This document shows positions 35,770 through 44,680 of a stretch of 64,000 nucleotides of DNA, in pieces; within the stretch, counting starts at the first letter, position 1; each line of letters starts with the position of its first letter. Location of the stretch: assembly GCA_963787895.1 (NCBI GenBank), contig CAWBEX010000008.1, positions 558,001 to 622,000 on the forward strand, written 5' to 3'. Under the pieces are notes generated by a model that saw only the letters and a program-made list of their open reading frames with translations, searched no databases and was not told the DNA's origin. The stretch comes from Anderseniella sp963787895. Lineage in GTDB: Bacteria; Pseudomonadota; Alphaproteobacteria; Rhizobiales; Aestuariivirgaceae. Both the position numbers and the translations under genes were made by a program.

Positions 35770-37275
35770 TCACCTGCCGGTTCTGTCCGACAGCGTGCGC
35801 TGTACCGCATCAGCCCATCCGCCAAGTTTTTTGGCCCGGACGGTTTTGCTCATATTTGGTGTGAAGCGGGTGTCCAGTGCCCAGGTCCTGGCAAACTGTT
35901 GCATGTCTGGCCAGATGCCTGCCTGAGACGCCGCCAGCCATGCCGCACCCAGCACAGTGGTTTCCAGCGATGTCGGGCGGTCAACATAAGCGTTGAGAAT
36001 GTCGGCCAGGCGCTGCATCGTCCAGTCTGAAGCAACCATGCCCCCATCAACACGTAACACGGTTTTGCGAACGGATGAGCCGGACCAGTCTCGCTTCATG
36101 GCCGCCAGGAGATCGTGGGTCTGGTAACACACCGATTCAAGCGCAGCGCGTGCCAACTCGTTACGGCTGGTGGCCCTGCTCAGACCGTACAAGGCACCGC
36201 GGGCATTGGCATCCCACCAGGGAGCGCCAAGCCCGGTGAAGGCTGGTACCATGTAAACGTCCTGATCCGCATCGGCCTTTGCGGCCATATCCCCGCTGTC
36301 TGCTGCATCTTTCAGTATCGACAGACCATCTCTCAACCACTGCACCGTTGCACCCGCCATAAAGATCGAACCTTCAAGGGCATAGGTGGTTTTACCGTCA
36401 ATTCGATAGGCAATCGTTGTCAGCAACCGGTTCTTTGAACGAACCATGTCCTTGCCCGTATTTAGCAGTGCGAAGCACCCGGTCCCGTAGGTGGATTTCA
36501 TCATGCCCGGTTCGAAACAGGCGTTGCCAATTACGGCAGCCTGCTGGTCGCCGGCAACGCCAAGCACTGGGATGGCCGCACCCAATACCGCCGCATCAGT
36601 GACGCCGAACTTCGCCCGGCAATCAAGCACCTCAGGCAGCATGGCGGCCGGGACATTCAGCAGGTCGAGAAGCTGCTTGTCCCATTTGCTGGTCTTTATG
36701 TTGAACATCAGCGTGCGTGACGCATTGGTTGCGTCGGTGACGTGGCTGCGCCCGCTGGTCAGCCGCCAGATCAGAAAGCTGTCAATGGTGCCAAAGGCAA
36801 GCTTGCCCGCTTCCGCTTTTTTGCGCAGCTGCTTCGAACGGTTAAGTATCCATGCCACTTTGGTGCCGGAGAAGTAGGGGTCAAGCAACAGCCCTGTCTT
36901 TGCGGTAACGGCGTTCTCATGCCCTTCCCGTTTCAGCTTCGCGCAAAAATCGGCCGTGCGGCGGTCTTGCCAGACAATCGCATTGTACACAGGCTTGCCG
37001 CTTTCACGGTCCCAGACAACAGTAGTCTCGCGCTGGTTCGTGATACCAATTGCAGCAATGTCGCTGGCGTTGATGCCCGCCTTGCCGATCGCCTGCCGGC
37101 AGGTTTCGACAACGCTTTGCCAGATGTCCTCGGGGTCGTGTTCAACCCAGCCTGATTTGGGGAAGTGTTGTTTGAATTCCTTCTGACTGACCGCGACCAC
37201 ATTCTGCCGGTCATCATAGACAAGCGCCCTGGAAGAGGTGGTTCCCTGATCGATCGCAAGTATGTATTTGACCAT
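35770..37275 (-). CDS. glpK: Glycerol kinase
   Basis: Phosphorylates glycerol to glycerol-3-phosphate. The 501-residue FGGY kinase has DQGTTSSRALVYD at the N-terminus, TNQRETTVVWDRESG, GDQQAAVIGNACFEPGMMKSTYGTG and RVDGGMVASDW. It lies 3 nt after glpD, so glpR-glpD-glpK read as one unit. Confidence 0.97.
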   Translation of the reverse strand: MVKYILAIDQGTTSSRALVYDDRQNVVAVSQKEFKQHFPKSGWVEHDPEDIWQSVVETCRQAIGKAGINASDIAAIGITNQRETTVVWDRESGKPVYNAIVWQDRRTADFCAKLKREGHENAVTAKTGLLLDPYFSGTKVAWILNRSKQLRKKAEAGKLAFGTIDSFLIWRLTSGRSHVTDATNASRTLMFNIKTSKWDKQLLDLLNVPAAMLPEVLDCRAKFGVTDAAVLGAAIPVLGVAGDQQAAVIGNACFEPGMMKSTYGTGCFALLNTGKDMVRSKNRLLTTIAYRIDGKTTYALEGSIFMAGATVQWLRDGLSILKDAADSGDMAAKADADQDVYMVPAFTGLGAPWWDANARGALYGLSRATSRNELARAALESVCYQTHDLLAAMKRDWSGSSVRKTVLRVDGGMVASDWTMQRLADILNAYVDRPTSLETTVLGAAWLAASQAGIWPDMQQFARTWALDTRFTPNMSKTVRAKKLGGWADAVQRTLSDRTGR

Positions 37276-37278
37276 TTT

Positions 37279-38844
37279 CTAGCCTGCCGTGCCCAGCTTC
37301 ATGGATTGTGATTTTTTCTGTATCGCTTGATGCATGAAATCCTGCAATGCGGCGTGATCCTTCTTGGCAAAACCAATTCCCAGCTTGGTACGCCTGAACA
37401 GCACATCTTCAGCTGTGCGGGCCCATTCATGGCTCATCAGGTATCGCACCTCGGCTTCGAACAAATCCTTGCCGAAGCACTTGCCAAGGTCGGCAGCGCT
37501 GTCGACATTCGCAAGTACCATCTTTGCCCTGGTGCCGTACAGTCTGGCAAGCCTGCGCAACAATTGCTCATCAATGCCGTGATGACGGGTAGTCAACTCG
37601 CCAACAAGTTCGTCAAACCCGGTTGTTGGAAAATCGCCGCCTGGCAGGGTGGAACCGGCTGTCCACGCCAGGCCACGTTTACCCAATGCGGCTTCAATCC
37701 GTTCAAGGATAGCTTCAGACAGCACACGGTAGGTAGTGATCTTGCCGCCGAATACATTGATCAGTCGCGCACTTCCGTCGGTTTCGCTGTCCTCACCGAT
37801 AACGTAGTCCCTTGTTGCTTCTTGTGCCTTTGTGGCTCCGTCATTGTACAGCGGCCGCACACCGGAATAGGACCAGGCAATATCATTGCTGGTTACCGGG
37901 CACGCGAAATATGTGCTGGCCATTTCGCAAAGGTATTCCTCTTCATCATGGGTGATGGTCGGTTTGCCCATCTCTGTTCCATGATCCACATCGGTGGTGC
38001 CGATCAACGTGAAGTCCCTTTCATAAGGGATTGCGAAGATGATGCGACCATCCGAGTTCTGGAAAATATAGGATTTGTCGTGCTCGTACTTCCTGTGGAT
38101 GACGATGTGGCTGCCCCTGACCAGACGTACATTGTGTGAGTCATTGCGACCGAAGACCGTTTTCAACACCTCGTCAATCCACGGTCCGGCGCAGTTGATC
38201 ACCAGTCTGGCTGTCACCATGCACTGGATGCCTGTCGCGCCGTCTTCAAGTGTAACTTGCCAGTTGTCTCCTGCCCGGCGGGCCTGAACAGCCCTTGTCC
38301 GCGGTAGTATGCTGGCGCCCCGGTCTGCAGCATCGCGAGCATTTAGAACTACCAGCCGCGAATCCTCGACCCAGCAATCTGAATATTCGAACGCGCGGTG
38401 ATACTCTCGCTTCAGGGGTTTGCCTGTGGGGTCATCGTGCAGCGCCAGCGTTTTGGTGGCAGGCAGCAGCTTTCTGCCACCAAGATGGTCGTAAAGGAAC
38501 AGACCCAGCCGCAACAGCCAAGCTGGCCTCAACCCCTTGTGGTGCGGCAGTACAAACCGCATTGGCCAGATAATGTGTGGCGCCATCTGCCACAACACCT
38601 CGCGTTCCATCAGCGCCTTGCGCACCAGGCCGAATTCGTAGTGTTCCAGATATCGCAAACCGCCGTGAACCAGTTTTGTCGACGCTGAGGAGGTGCCGCT
38701 ACCAATGTCGCCGGCCTCGCACAGACAAACAGAAAACCCACGTCCTGCAGCGTCCCTTGCGATGCCGCAACCATTGATCCCACCGCCTATTACGAGTACA
38801 TCGTATTCGCTCGCGTTGGCGTTGACTGTGGGGTGCTTGTTCAT
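37279..38844 (-). CDS. glpD: Aerobic glycerol-3-phosphate dehydrogenase
   Basis: A membrane-associated FAD enzyme that oxidises glycerol-3-phosphate to dihydroxyacetone phosphate and feeds electrons to quinone. The 521-residue product has the FAD fold VLVIGGGINGCGIARDAAGRG near the N-terminus, then GTSSASTKLVHGGLRYLE. IGTTDVDHG and YSGVRPLYNDG are family signatures. Its ATG overlaps the glpR stop by 4 nt. Confidence 0.97.
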   Translation of the reverse strand: MNKHPTVNANASEYDVLVIGGGINGCGIARDAAGRGFSVCLCEAGDIGSGTSSASTKLVHGGLRYLEHYEFGLVRKALMEREVLWQMAPHIIWPMRFVLPHHKGLRPAWLLRLGLFLYDHLGGRKLLPATKTLALHDDPTGKPLKREYHRAFEYSDCWVEDSRLVVLNARDAADRGASILPRTRAVQARRAGDNWQVTLEDGATGIQCMVTARLVINCAGPWIDEVLKTVFGRNDSHNVRLVRGSHIVIHRKYEHDKSYIFQNSDGRIIFAIPYERDFTLIGTTDVDHGTEMGKPTITHDEEEYLCEMASTYFACPVTSNDIAWSYSGVRPLYNDGATKAQEATRDYVIGEDSETDGSARLINVFGGKITTYRVLSEAILERIEAALGKRGLAWTAGSTLPGGDFPTTGFDELVGELTTRHHGIDEQLLRRLARLYGTRAKMVLANVDSAADLGKCFGKDLFEAEVRYLMSHEWARTAEDVLFRRTKLGIGFAKKDHAALQDFMHQAIQKKSQSMKLGTAG

Positions 38845-39635
38845 GCAGCACCTGCGCGCTGGAGGGGTTGCTCTGCTGCGACCACCAGTTTCACCTGCAT
38901 GGCCTTGCAGGATTGGACGAGCCGCTTTGGAGGCGTCTCGTCGGTAACAAACACATCAATATCCGCCAGTGTCGCGATTTGCACCGGAGCCCGGCGCTCG
39001 AACTTGGTTGCATCAGCTGCCAGTATCTTTTTCCGGGCCTGACCCAGGATGGCCTGCGATACGCGTACTTCGCGATAGTCAAAGTCGAGCAGTGAACCGT
39101 CTTCATCGATCGCCGATGCACCGATCACGGCAAAGTCCACCTTGAATTGGCGGATCAGATCTATCGCTGCCGCGCCGACGATGCCGCCATCGCTCTTGCG
39201 CACCATGCCACCTGAGACCACAACCTCGACCCCCGGCGCGTCCGCCAGAATGTAGGCAACGTTCAGATTGTTGGTGATGACCATCAGGCCCTGGTGCCGC
39301 CGCAAGGCGTGAGCAACCTGTTCTGTCGTGGTGCCAATGTTCAGGATGAGCGAGGAATTATCGGGGATCTGGTCGGCAATCACGCTGGCAATTCGCAGCT
39401 TGCCCGCGGCTGCTATTTCCCTTCGCGCCTGATAGGCAACGTTCACAGTGTTGGACGGAAAGACTGCTCCGCCATGCACCCGGTGAAGCTTTTCCAGTTC
39501 GCATAAATCGTTGAGATCCTTACGAATAGTCTGCGGAGTCACCTCGAACTGCAATGCCAAGCCTTCAACGTCCACGCGCCCGTCGCGTCGCGCAATCTCG
39601 AGAATGTCCATCTGTCGCGGTGGCAGGGGTAGCAC
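38841..39635 (-). CDS. glpR: DeoR-family glycerol-3-phosphate repressor
   Basis: A 264-residue DeoR regulator. The N-terminal helix-turn-helix is ILEIARRDGRVDVEGLALQFEVTPQTIRKDLNDL, then HRVHGGA. The C-terminal sugar-phosphate sensor has ILNIGTTTEQVAHAL and VVSGGMVRKSDGG. Its place at the head of glpDK, divergent from the glycerol importer, supports the name; the effector is inferred to be glycerol-3-phosphate. Confidence 0.93.
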   Translation of the reverse strand: MLPLPPRQMDILEIARRDGRVDVEGLALQFEVTPQTIRKDLNDLCELEKLHRVHGGAVFPSNTVNVAYQARREIAAAGKLRIASVIADQIPDNSSLILNIGTTTEQVAHALRRHQGLMVITNNLNVAYILADAPGVEVVVSGGMVRKSDGGIVGAAAIDLIRQFKVDFAVIGASAIDEDGSLLDFDYREVRVSQAILGQARKKILAADATKFERRAPVQIATLADIDVFVTDETPPKRLVQSCKAMQVKLVVAAEQPLQRAGAA

Positions 39636-39674
39636 GGTTTGCCCTCTCTCTTGTTTTCAGAATAATTGCGTTTT

Positions 39675-39721
39675 CTTTCGAATAAATCAATCGGTTCGCT
39701 ATTGACTTTCGTTTTTATTCG
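39675..39721. promoter_or_regulatory. Candidate GlpR operator repeats in the glpR/glpV gap
   Basis: The TTCG tetramer occurs four times on the plus strand in 46 bp: within CTTTCG at 39675-39680, at 39695-39698, within CTTTCG at 39706-39711, and at 39718-39721 in TTATTCG. A possible -35 (TTGACT, 39703) lies within the set. DeoR-family sites in proteobacteria are often built from TTCG half-sites. The repeats are seen; the assignment to GlpR is inference. Confidence 0.45.
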
Positions 39722-39786
39722 TTATGTCCTTGCGTGGTGCCGCACCGCCGTCAAAGAGTGCGTATCAAGTTGTTGGAGGAGAGATT

Positions 39787-41523
39787 ATGAAAAAGCTGCT
39801 TCTGGCGTCGGTAGCGATGTTTGCGCTTGGTGCATCATCCATGCCGTCGTGGGCCGACATGGCCGCCGCAGAAAAATGGATCGATAGCGAGTTTCAGCCA
39901 TCGGTGCTTTCCAAGGATGAGCAAAAGCAGGAGATGGACTGGTTCATCAAGGCCGCAGAGCCTTTCAAGGGCATGGAAATCAACGTGCTCTCGGAAACCA
40001 TTCCAACCCATGAGTATGAATCCAAAACGCTGACCAAGGCGTTCGAGGAAATCACCGGCATCAAGGTCAATCACCAGCTGCTCGGTGAGGGTGAGGTCGT
40101 GCAGGCTGTGCAGACACAGATGCAGACCAACCGCAATCTTTATGACGCCTACATCAACGACTCTGACTTGATCGGTACGCACTCTCGCCTGCAGCAGGCA
40201 GTTAACCTGTCTGACTGGATGGCCGGAGATGGCAAGGACGTCACCAACCCAATGCTTGACGTTGATGATTTCATCGGCAAATCGTTTACAACCGGCCCTG
40301 ATGGCAAGCTGTACCAGCTGCCCGACCAGCAGTTCGCAAACCTGTACTGGTTCCGCAAGGACTGGTTCGACAAGCCGGAACTGAAGGAACAGTTCAAGGC
40401 CAAGTATGGCTATGAGCTTGGCGTACCGGTCAACTGGTCAGCCTATGAAGACATTGCCCAGTTCTTCTCCGAAGACGTCAAGGAGATCGACGGTGTGCGA
40501 ATTTATGGTCATATGGACTATGGCAAGCGTGCCCCTGACCTTGGCTGGCGCATGACCGACGCCTGGTTGTCGATGGCCGGGTCTACTTCTCCAGGTTTGC
40601 CGAACGGGCGCCCGATCGATGAATGGGGCATCCGCATGGAAGCCGGTTCGTGCAATCCGTCCGGCGCATCCGTTTCTCGCGGTGGCGGCACCAACGCTCC
40701 TGCATCTGTCTATGCAATCGCGAAATGGGACGAATGGCTGAGGAAGTACGCCCCTCCCGGTGCGGCTGACTACGACTTCTATCAGTCACTGCCAGCATTG
40801 GCGCAAGGCAATGTGGCCCAGCAGATATTCTGGTACACCGCCTTCACAGCCTCGATGGTTGCGCCCAAGTCTGCCGGAAACAACACGGTTGATGACGAAG
40901 GAACGCCGCAATGGCGCATGGCACCATCGCCGCATGGACCTTACTGGAAAGACGGCATGAAACTGGGTTATCAGGACGCAGGTTCCTGGACCATTTTGAA
41001 GTCCACACCGGCAGACCGTGCCAAGGCTGCCTGGCTTTATGCCCAGTTTGTGGTGTCCAAAACCGTTGACGTGAAGAAGTCCGATGTGGGTCTGACCTTC
41101 ATCCGTGACAGTACCGTGCGTCATCAGCACTTCACCGACCGGGCACCGAAACTTGGTGGCCTGATCGAGTTTTACCGCTCTCCGGATCGGGTAAACTGGA
41201 CACCTACCGGCGTCAACGTTCCGGATTATCCCAAGCTTGCACAATTGTGGTGGCAGCAGATTGGCGATGTGAACTCGGGAGCCTTCACCCCACAGCAGGC
41301 CATGGATCGCCTGGCGGGTGAAATGGACACCATCATGGGTCGCATGCAGGCTGCTGACGAACAAGCCAAGGTATATGGCGGATGTGGTCCGCGCCTGAAC
41401 GAGGCCAAGGATCCGTCCGAATGGCTCGGCAAGGAAAACGGTCCGGCAGCCAAGCTCGAAAACGAGAAGGAACCTGGCCAGACCGTCGCTTACGAGGAAA
41501 TCGTCAAGCGCTGGCAGCAGTAA
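39787..41523 (+). CDS. glpV: Glycerol ABC transporter substrate-binding protein GlpV
   Basis: The periplasmic binding protein of the glycerol importer. At 578 residues it is longer than most family-1 sugar-binding proteins, as GlpV is. A signal peptide runs to about residue 23 (MKKLLLASVAMFALGASSMPSWA) with cleavage before DMAAAEKW. The ATG at 39787 has GGAGGAGAG about 5 nt upstream; the frame is open 21 codons earlier. Its position divergent from glpR-D-K and upstream of glpS-T-P-Q gives the substrate. Confidence 0.92.
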   Translation: MKKLLLASVAMFALGASSMPSWADMAAAEKWIDSEFQPSVLSKDEQKQEMDWFIKAAEPFKGMEINVLSETIPTHEYESKTLTKAFEEITGIKVNHQLLGEGEVVQAVQTQMQTNRNLYDAYINDSDLIGTHSRLQQAVNLSDWMAGDGKDVTNPMLDVDDFIGKSFTTGPDGKLYQLPDQQFANLYWFRKDWFDKPELKEQFKAKYGYELGVPVNWSAYEDIAQFFSEDVKEIDGVRIYGHMDYGKRAPDLGWRMTDAWLSMAGSTSPGLPNGRPIDEWGIRMEAGSCNPSGASVSRGGGTNAPASVYAIAKWDEWLRKYAPPGAADYDFYQSLPALAQGNVAQQIFWYTAFTASMVAPKSAGNNTVDDEGTPQWRMAPSPHGPYWKDGMKLGYQDAGSWTILKSTPADRAKAAWLYAQFVVSKTVDVKKSDVGLTFIRDSTVRHQHFTDRAPKLGGLIEFYRSPDRVNWTPTGVNVPDYPKLAQLWWQQIGDVNSGAFTPQQAMDRLAGEMDTIMGRMQAADEQAKVYGGCGPRLNEAKDPSEWLGKENGPAAKLENEKEPGQTVAYEEIVKRWQQ

Positions 41524-41574
41524 GAAACCTGACGGGTGCGCAACTCCTCCCGCGCACCTGCACGCCACACACGC

Positions 41575-41601
41575 GAAGCCCGGCAAGACTTGCCGGGCTT
41601 C
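41575..41601 (+). other. Strong hairpin between glpV and glpS
   Basis: GAAGCCCGGCAAG and CTTGCCGGGCTTC form a perfect 13-bp inverted repeat around one central base (in practice about 11 bp with a small loop). It is followed by ATTTC, not a T-run, so it fits mRNA 3'-end protection or partial termination better than full termination. It would keep binding protein above ATPase and permease levels. Confidence 0.6.
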
Positions 41602-41659
41602 ATTTCACGGCGCACACTGCCGCTTCGATGATGGTCACCGAAAACCAGGACGGCCAGGC

Positions 41660-42739
41660 ATGGCACTTGAACTGAAAAACGTAAGCAAGACAGTTGGTAC
41701 CGAGGTGCACATTCACCCTGCAAACCTCAGTTTTGCACCGGGCAGTTTCAACATATTGCTGGGCACCACGCTTGCCGGGAAGACCACGCTGATGCAAATC
41801 ATGGCCGGTCTGGAAAGTCCGACCAGCGGCGAGGTGTGGTTTGACGGGCGCAATGTCACCGGAGTGCAGGTGCAGAAGCGCAATGTCTCAATGGTCTACC
41901 AGCAGTTCATCAACTACCCGAACCTGTCGGTGTTTGACAATATTGCCTCGCCGCTGCGGGTGGCGCGCCTTAGTCGTGACGAGATCAGCCGTCGCGTCGG
42001 CGAGATGGCAGAGCTGATGAAGATAACCGAAATGCTCAAGCGGCGTCCGTCGGAGCTTTCTGGTGGTCAGCAGCAACGCTGCGCAATGGCGCGCGCTCTG
42101 GTGAAGGACAGCGATCTGATCCTGCTCGACGAACCATTGGCAAATCTCGACTTCAAGCTGCGCGAGGAAATGCGCGATGAATTGCCGAGACTATTCGCCG
42201 AGCGCAACTGCGTTGTGGTGTACGCCACAACCGAACCGACAGAGGCGCTATTGCTGGGCGGTCATACAGCAGCGATGCACCAGGGCCGCATTGTGGATTT
42301 CGGAGCCACGGGTGACATCTACCGCCACCCTGCATCCCTTACTTCTGCACAGGTATTTTCCGAGCCACCCATCAACACTGCACAGGTTGCCGTCAAGGCG
42401 GGCAAGGTGCAGATGAACAGCCAGGTCTCCTGGATGGCCCCGGTTGGTCTGGCTGACGGCAGCTACAAGATCGGAATTCGCCCGCATCATGTTTCACCAC
42501 TGCGGCGTGCAAAGTCCGACGTCGTGATAGATGGCACCATAAAAGTGGCAGAACTTTCCGGCTCTGAGAGCATCATCCACTTTGATGCTTATGGTGACGG
42601 TTGGGTGTCTCTGTCGCATGGTGTGCATCCCTTTGCCAGCGGTGCAGCGGCAACACTTTATGCCGACATGACGCAGTGTTTCTATTTTGACACTGGCGGC
42701 CAGCTTGCCAGTTCCATGCACTCCCGGAAGGTGGCGTGA
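41660..42739 (+). CDS. glpS: Glycerol ABC transporter ATPase GlpS
   Basis: One of two ATPases of the glycerol importer, 359 residues with a C-terminal TOBE-like domain. The Walker A is altered: GTTLAGKT at 35-42, with Leu38 where Gly is usual. The signature LSGGQ (133-137) and Walker B LLLDEP are intact. The switch-loop His is replaced by Thr191 (YATTEP). The partner GlpT shows the opposite pattern. It overlaps neither neighbour: the stop is followed 1 nt later by the glpT ATG. Confidence 0.92.
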   Translation: MALELKNVSKTVGTEVHIHPANLSFAPGSFNILLGTTLAGKTTLMQIMAGLESPTSGEVWFDGRNVTGVQVQKRNVSMVYQQFINYPNLSVFDNIASPLRVARLSRDEISRRVGEMAELMKITEMLKRRPSELSGGQQQRCAMARALVKDSDLILLDEPLANLDFKLREEMRDELPRLFAERNCVVVYATTEPTEALLLGGHTAAMHQGRIVDFGATGDIYRHPASLTSAQVFSEPPINTAQVAVKAGKVQMNSQVSWMAPVGLADGSYKIGIRPHHVSPLRRAKSDVVIDGTIKVAELSGSESIIHFDAYGDGWVSLSHGVHPFASGAAATLYADMTQCFYFDTGGQLASSMHSRKVA

Positions 42740-42740
42740 C

Positions 42741-43817
42741 ATGGCAAAGATCACCCTCGATGACCTAAGGCACTCATACCAGTCCAATCCGCTCAGTGAT
42801 GCAGATTGGGCGTTAAAGCGCCTCGACCTGGAGTGGGATGATGGCGGTGCCTATGCGCTGCTTGGGCCATCTGGTTGCGGCAAGACAACTCTACTCAACA
42901 TCATCTCGGGCCTGCTTACCCCGTCGCACGGCAAGGTGTTGTTCGACGGTAAAGATGTGACCGGCTTGCCGACGGAGCAGCGCCAGATTGCCCAGGTTTT
43001 CCAGTTCCCGGTCGTCTATGACACCATGACCGTCTATGACAATCTTGCCTTCCCGCTGCGAAACCGCGGCGTTGACGAGGCAACAGTCGACAAGCGTGTT
43101 CGCGAGGTGGCAGAGATGAACGATCTGACCGCCACGCTCAACAATCGCGCCCGCGGGTTGACGGCAGACGGCAAGCAGAAGATTTCACTTGGCCGCGGAC
43201 TTGTGCGTACGGAAGTCAATGCAATCCTCTTCGATGAACCCCTTACCGTGATTGACCCACATCTCAAATTCCAGCTGCGATCGAAGCTGAAGGAACTGCA
43301 TCAGCGTGTCGCCATGACCATGATCTACGTGACCCATGACCAGACCGAGGCTCTCACCTTTGCCGACAAGGTGGTGGTGATGAACGTGGGTGAGGTGGTG
43401 CAGATCGGCACCCCGGAAGAATTGTTCGAGGAGCCGCATCACACTTTTGTAGGTCATTTCATTGGCTCACCTGGCATGAACGTGCTGCCGTGTGAAATCG
43501 CCTCCGAAGGAGCTGTTGTAGCCGGCAACAAGATTGCGACTGCCAACAAGGCGCCCGGAGCTGTTGGTGCAACAGAGATTGGCGTGCGCCCGGAGTATGT
43601 GTCATTTGCGAGCAGCGGCTTGGCGGCACGGGTGGCCAAGGTGTCGGACGCAGGGCGATTTTCCGTTGTAGAAGCTGAGTGCGAAGCGGGTAGGGTCAAG
43701 TTGCTGGTGGAGGAAGGCGGCAGGATACCGTCAGAAAGAGCCCACCTTTCCTTCGACCCTAAAGCCACTCGCATTTATGTGGATGGCTGGCTCGCCGGGC
43801 GGGAGGGCCGTTCATGA
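42741..43817 (+). CDS. glpT: Glycerol ABC transporter ATPase GlpT
   Basis: The second ATPase, 358 residues. Walker A GPSGCGKT (42-49) and the switch His199 (YVTHDQTEAL) are canonical, but the signature motif reads LTADGKQ (140-146) instead of LSGGQ, and the D-loop reads TVID. The start is the ATG at 42741 (MAKITLDDLRHSY), 1 nt after the glpS stop; earlier in-frame codons lie inside glpS. It overlaps the permease gene glpP by 4 nt. This GlpT is the ATPase of the ABC system, not the E. coli antiporter of the same name. Confidence 0.92.
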   Translation: MAKITLDDLRHSYQSNPLSDADWALKRLDLEWDDGGAYALLGPSGCGKTTLLNIISGLLTPSHGKVLFDGKDVTGLPTEQRQIAQVFQFPVVYDTMTVYDNLAFPLRNRGVDEATVDKRVREVAEMNDLTATLNNRARGLTADGKQKISLGRGLVRTEVNAILFDEPLTVIDPHLKFQLRSKLKELHQRVAMTMIYVTHDQTEALTFADKVVVMNVGEVVQIGTPEELFEEPHHTFVGHFIGSPGMNVLPCEIASEGAVVAGNKIATANKAPGAVGATEIGVRPEYVSFASSGLAARVAKVSDAGRFSVVEAECEAGRVKLLVEEGGRIPSERAHLSFDPKATRIYVDGWLAGREGRS

Positions 43818-44680
43818 GTACCAAGACCGTCAACCAAAAGGCGTGGTTCTTCGTACTGCCGGTACTGGTGCTTGTAGCATTCAACGCCATTGTGCCGCTG
43901 ATGACGGTGGTCAACTATTCAGTGCAGGAGACGTTTGGAGACAATGTCTTCTTCTGGGCGGGCCTGCGCTGGTTCGAAGAGATACTGCGGTCCCCGCGCT
44001 TTCATGATGCTCTCTCGCGTCAGCTCATTTTCACGTTCACCATTCTCGCCATCGAAATTCCACTTGGGGTGATTATCGCCCTTGCAATGCCGCGCAAGGG
44101 TCCGTGGGTCTCGGTTTGCCTGGTGTTGATGGCGATGCCATTGCTGATCCCGTGGAACGTTGTTGGCGCCATGTGGAACATATTCGGCTTGCCGGAACTG
44201 GGCTTGCTGGGCAAGACGCTCAATTCGCTGGGGTTCGACTACAACTATACGCGCCAACCGGGAGACGCCTGGTTCACACTCATCCTGATGGATGTCTGGC
44301 ACTGGACGTCGCTGGTGGTTCTGCTGGCATATGCCGGGCTGGTTTCAATCCCCGACGCCTACTATCAGGCGGCCCGCATCGACGGGGCCAGCTCGTGGGC
44401 GATTTTCCGCTTTATCCAGTTGCCCAAGATGAAGCGGGTGCTCACCATAGCCGTGCTGTTACGCTTCATGGACTCGTTCAACATCTATACCGAACCTTCG
44501 GTCCTGACCGGGGGCGGGCCCGGCAACTCGACGACACTCTTGTCCATTGATCTGGTAAAGATTGCGCTTGGCCAGTTCGATCTTGGTCCGGCCGCAGCCA
44601 TGTCCCTGATCTACTTCCTGGTCATCCTGCTGATGAGCTGGATCTTTTACACCGTCATGACGCGCGGGGAGGAAAGCTGA
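43814..44680 (+). CDS. glpP: Glycerol ABC transporter permease GlpP
   Basis: A MalF-type inner membrane permease of 288 residues with six predicted helices. The EAA loop that contacts the ATPase is DAYYQAARIDGASSWAIFRFIQLPKMK. The ATG overlaps the glpT stop (ATGA), and its own TGA shares a base with the next ATG (TGATG). Confidence 0.94.
   Translation: MSTKTVNQKAWFFVLPVLVLVAFNAIVPLMTVVNYSVQETFGDNVFFWAGLRWFEEILRSPRFHDALSRQLIFTFTILAIEIPLGVIIALAMPRKGPWVSVCLVLMAMPLLIPWNVVGAMWNIFGLPELGLLGKTLNSLGFDYNYTRQPGDAWFTLILMDVWHWTSLVVLLAYAGLVSIPDAYYQAARIDGASSWAIFRFIQLPKMKRVLTIAVLLRFMDSFNIYTEPSVLTGGGPGNSTTLLSIDLVKIALGQFDLGPAAAMSLIYFLVILLMSWIFYTVMTRGEES

Noticed and set aside
41660..42739. GlpS as a pseudogene because of its altered motifs
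   Set aside because: The frame is intact, length normal, other motifs intact, and it is embedded in a coupled operon.
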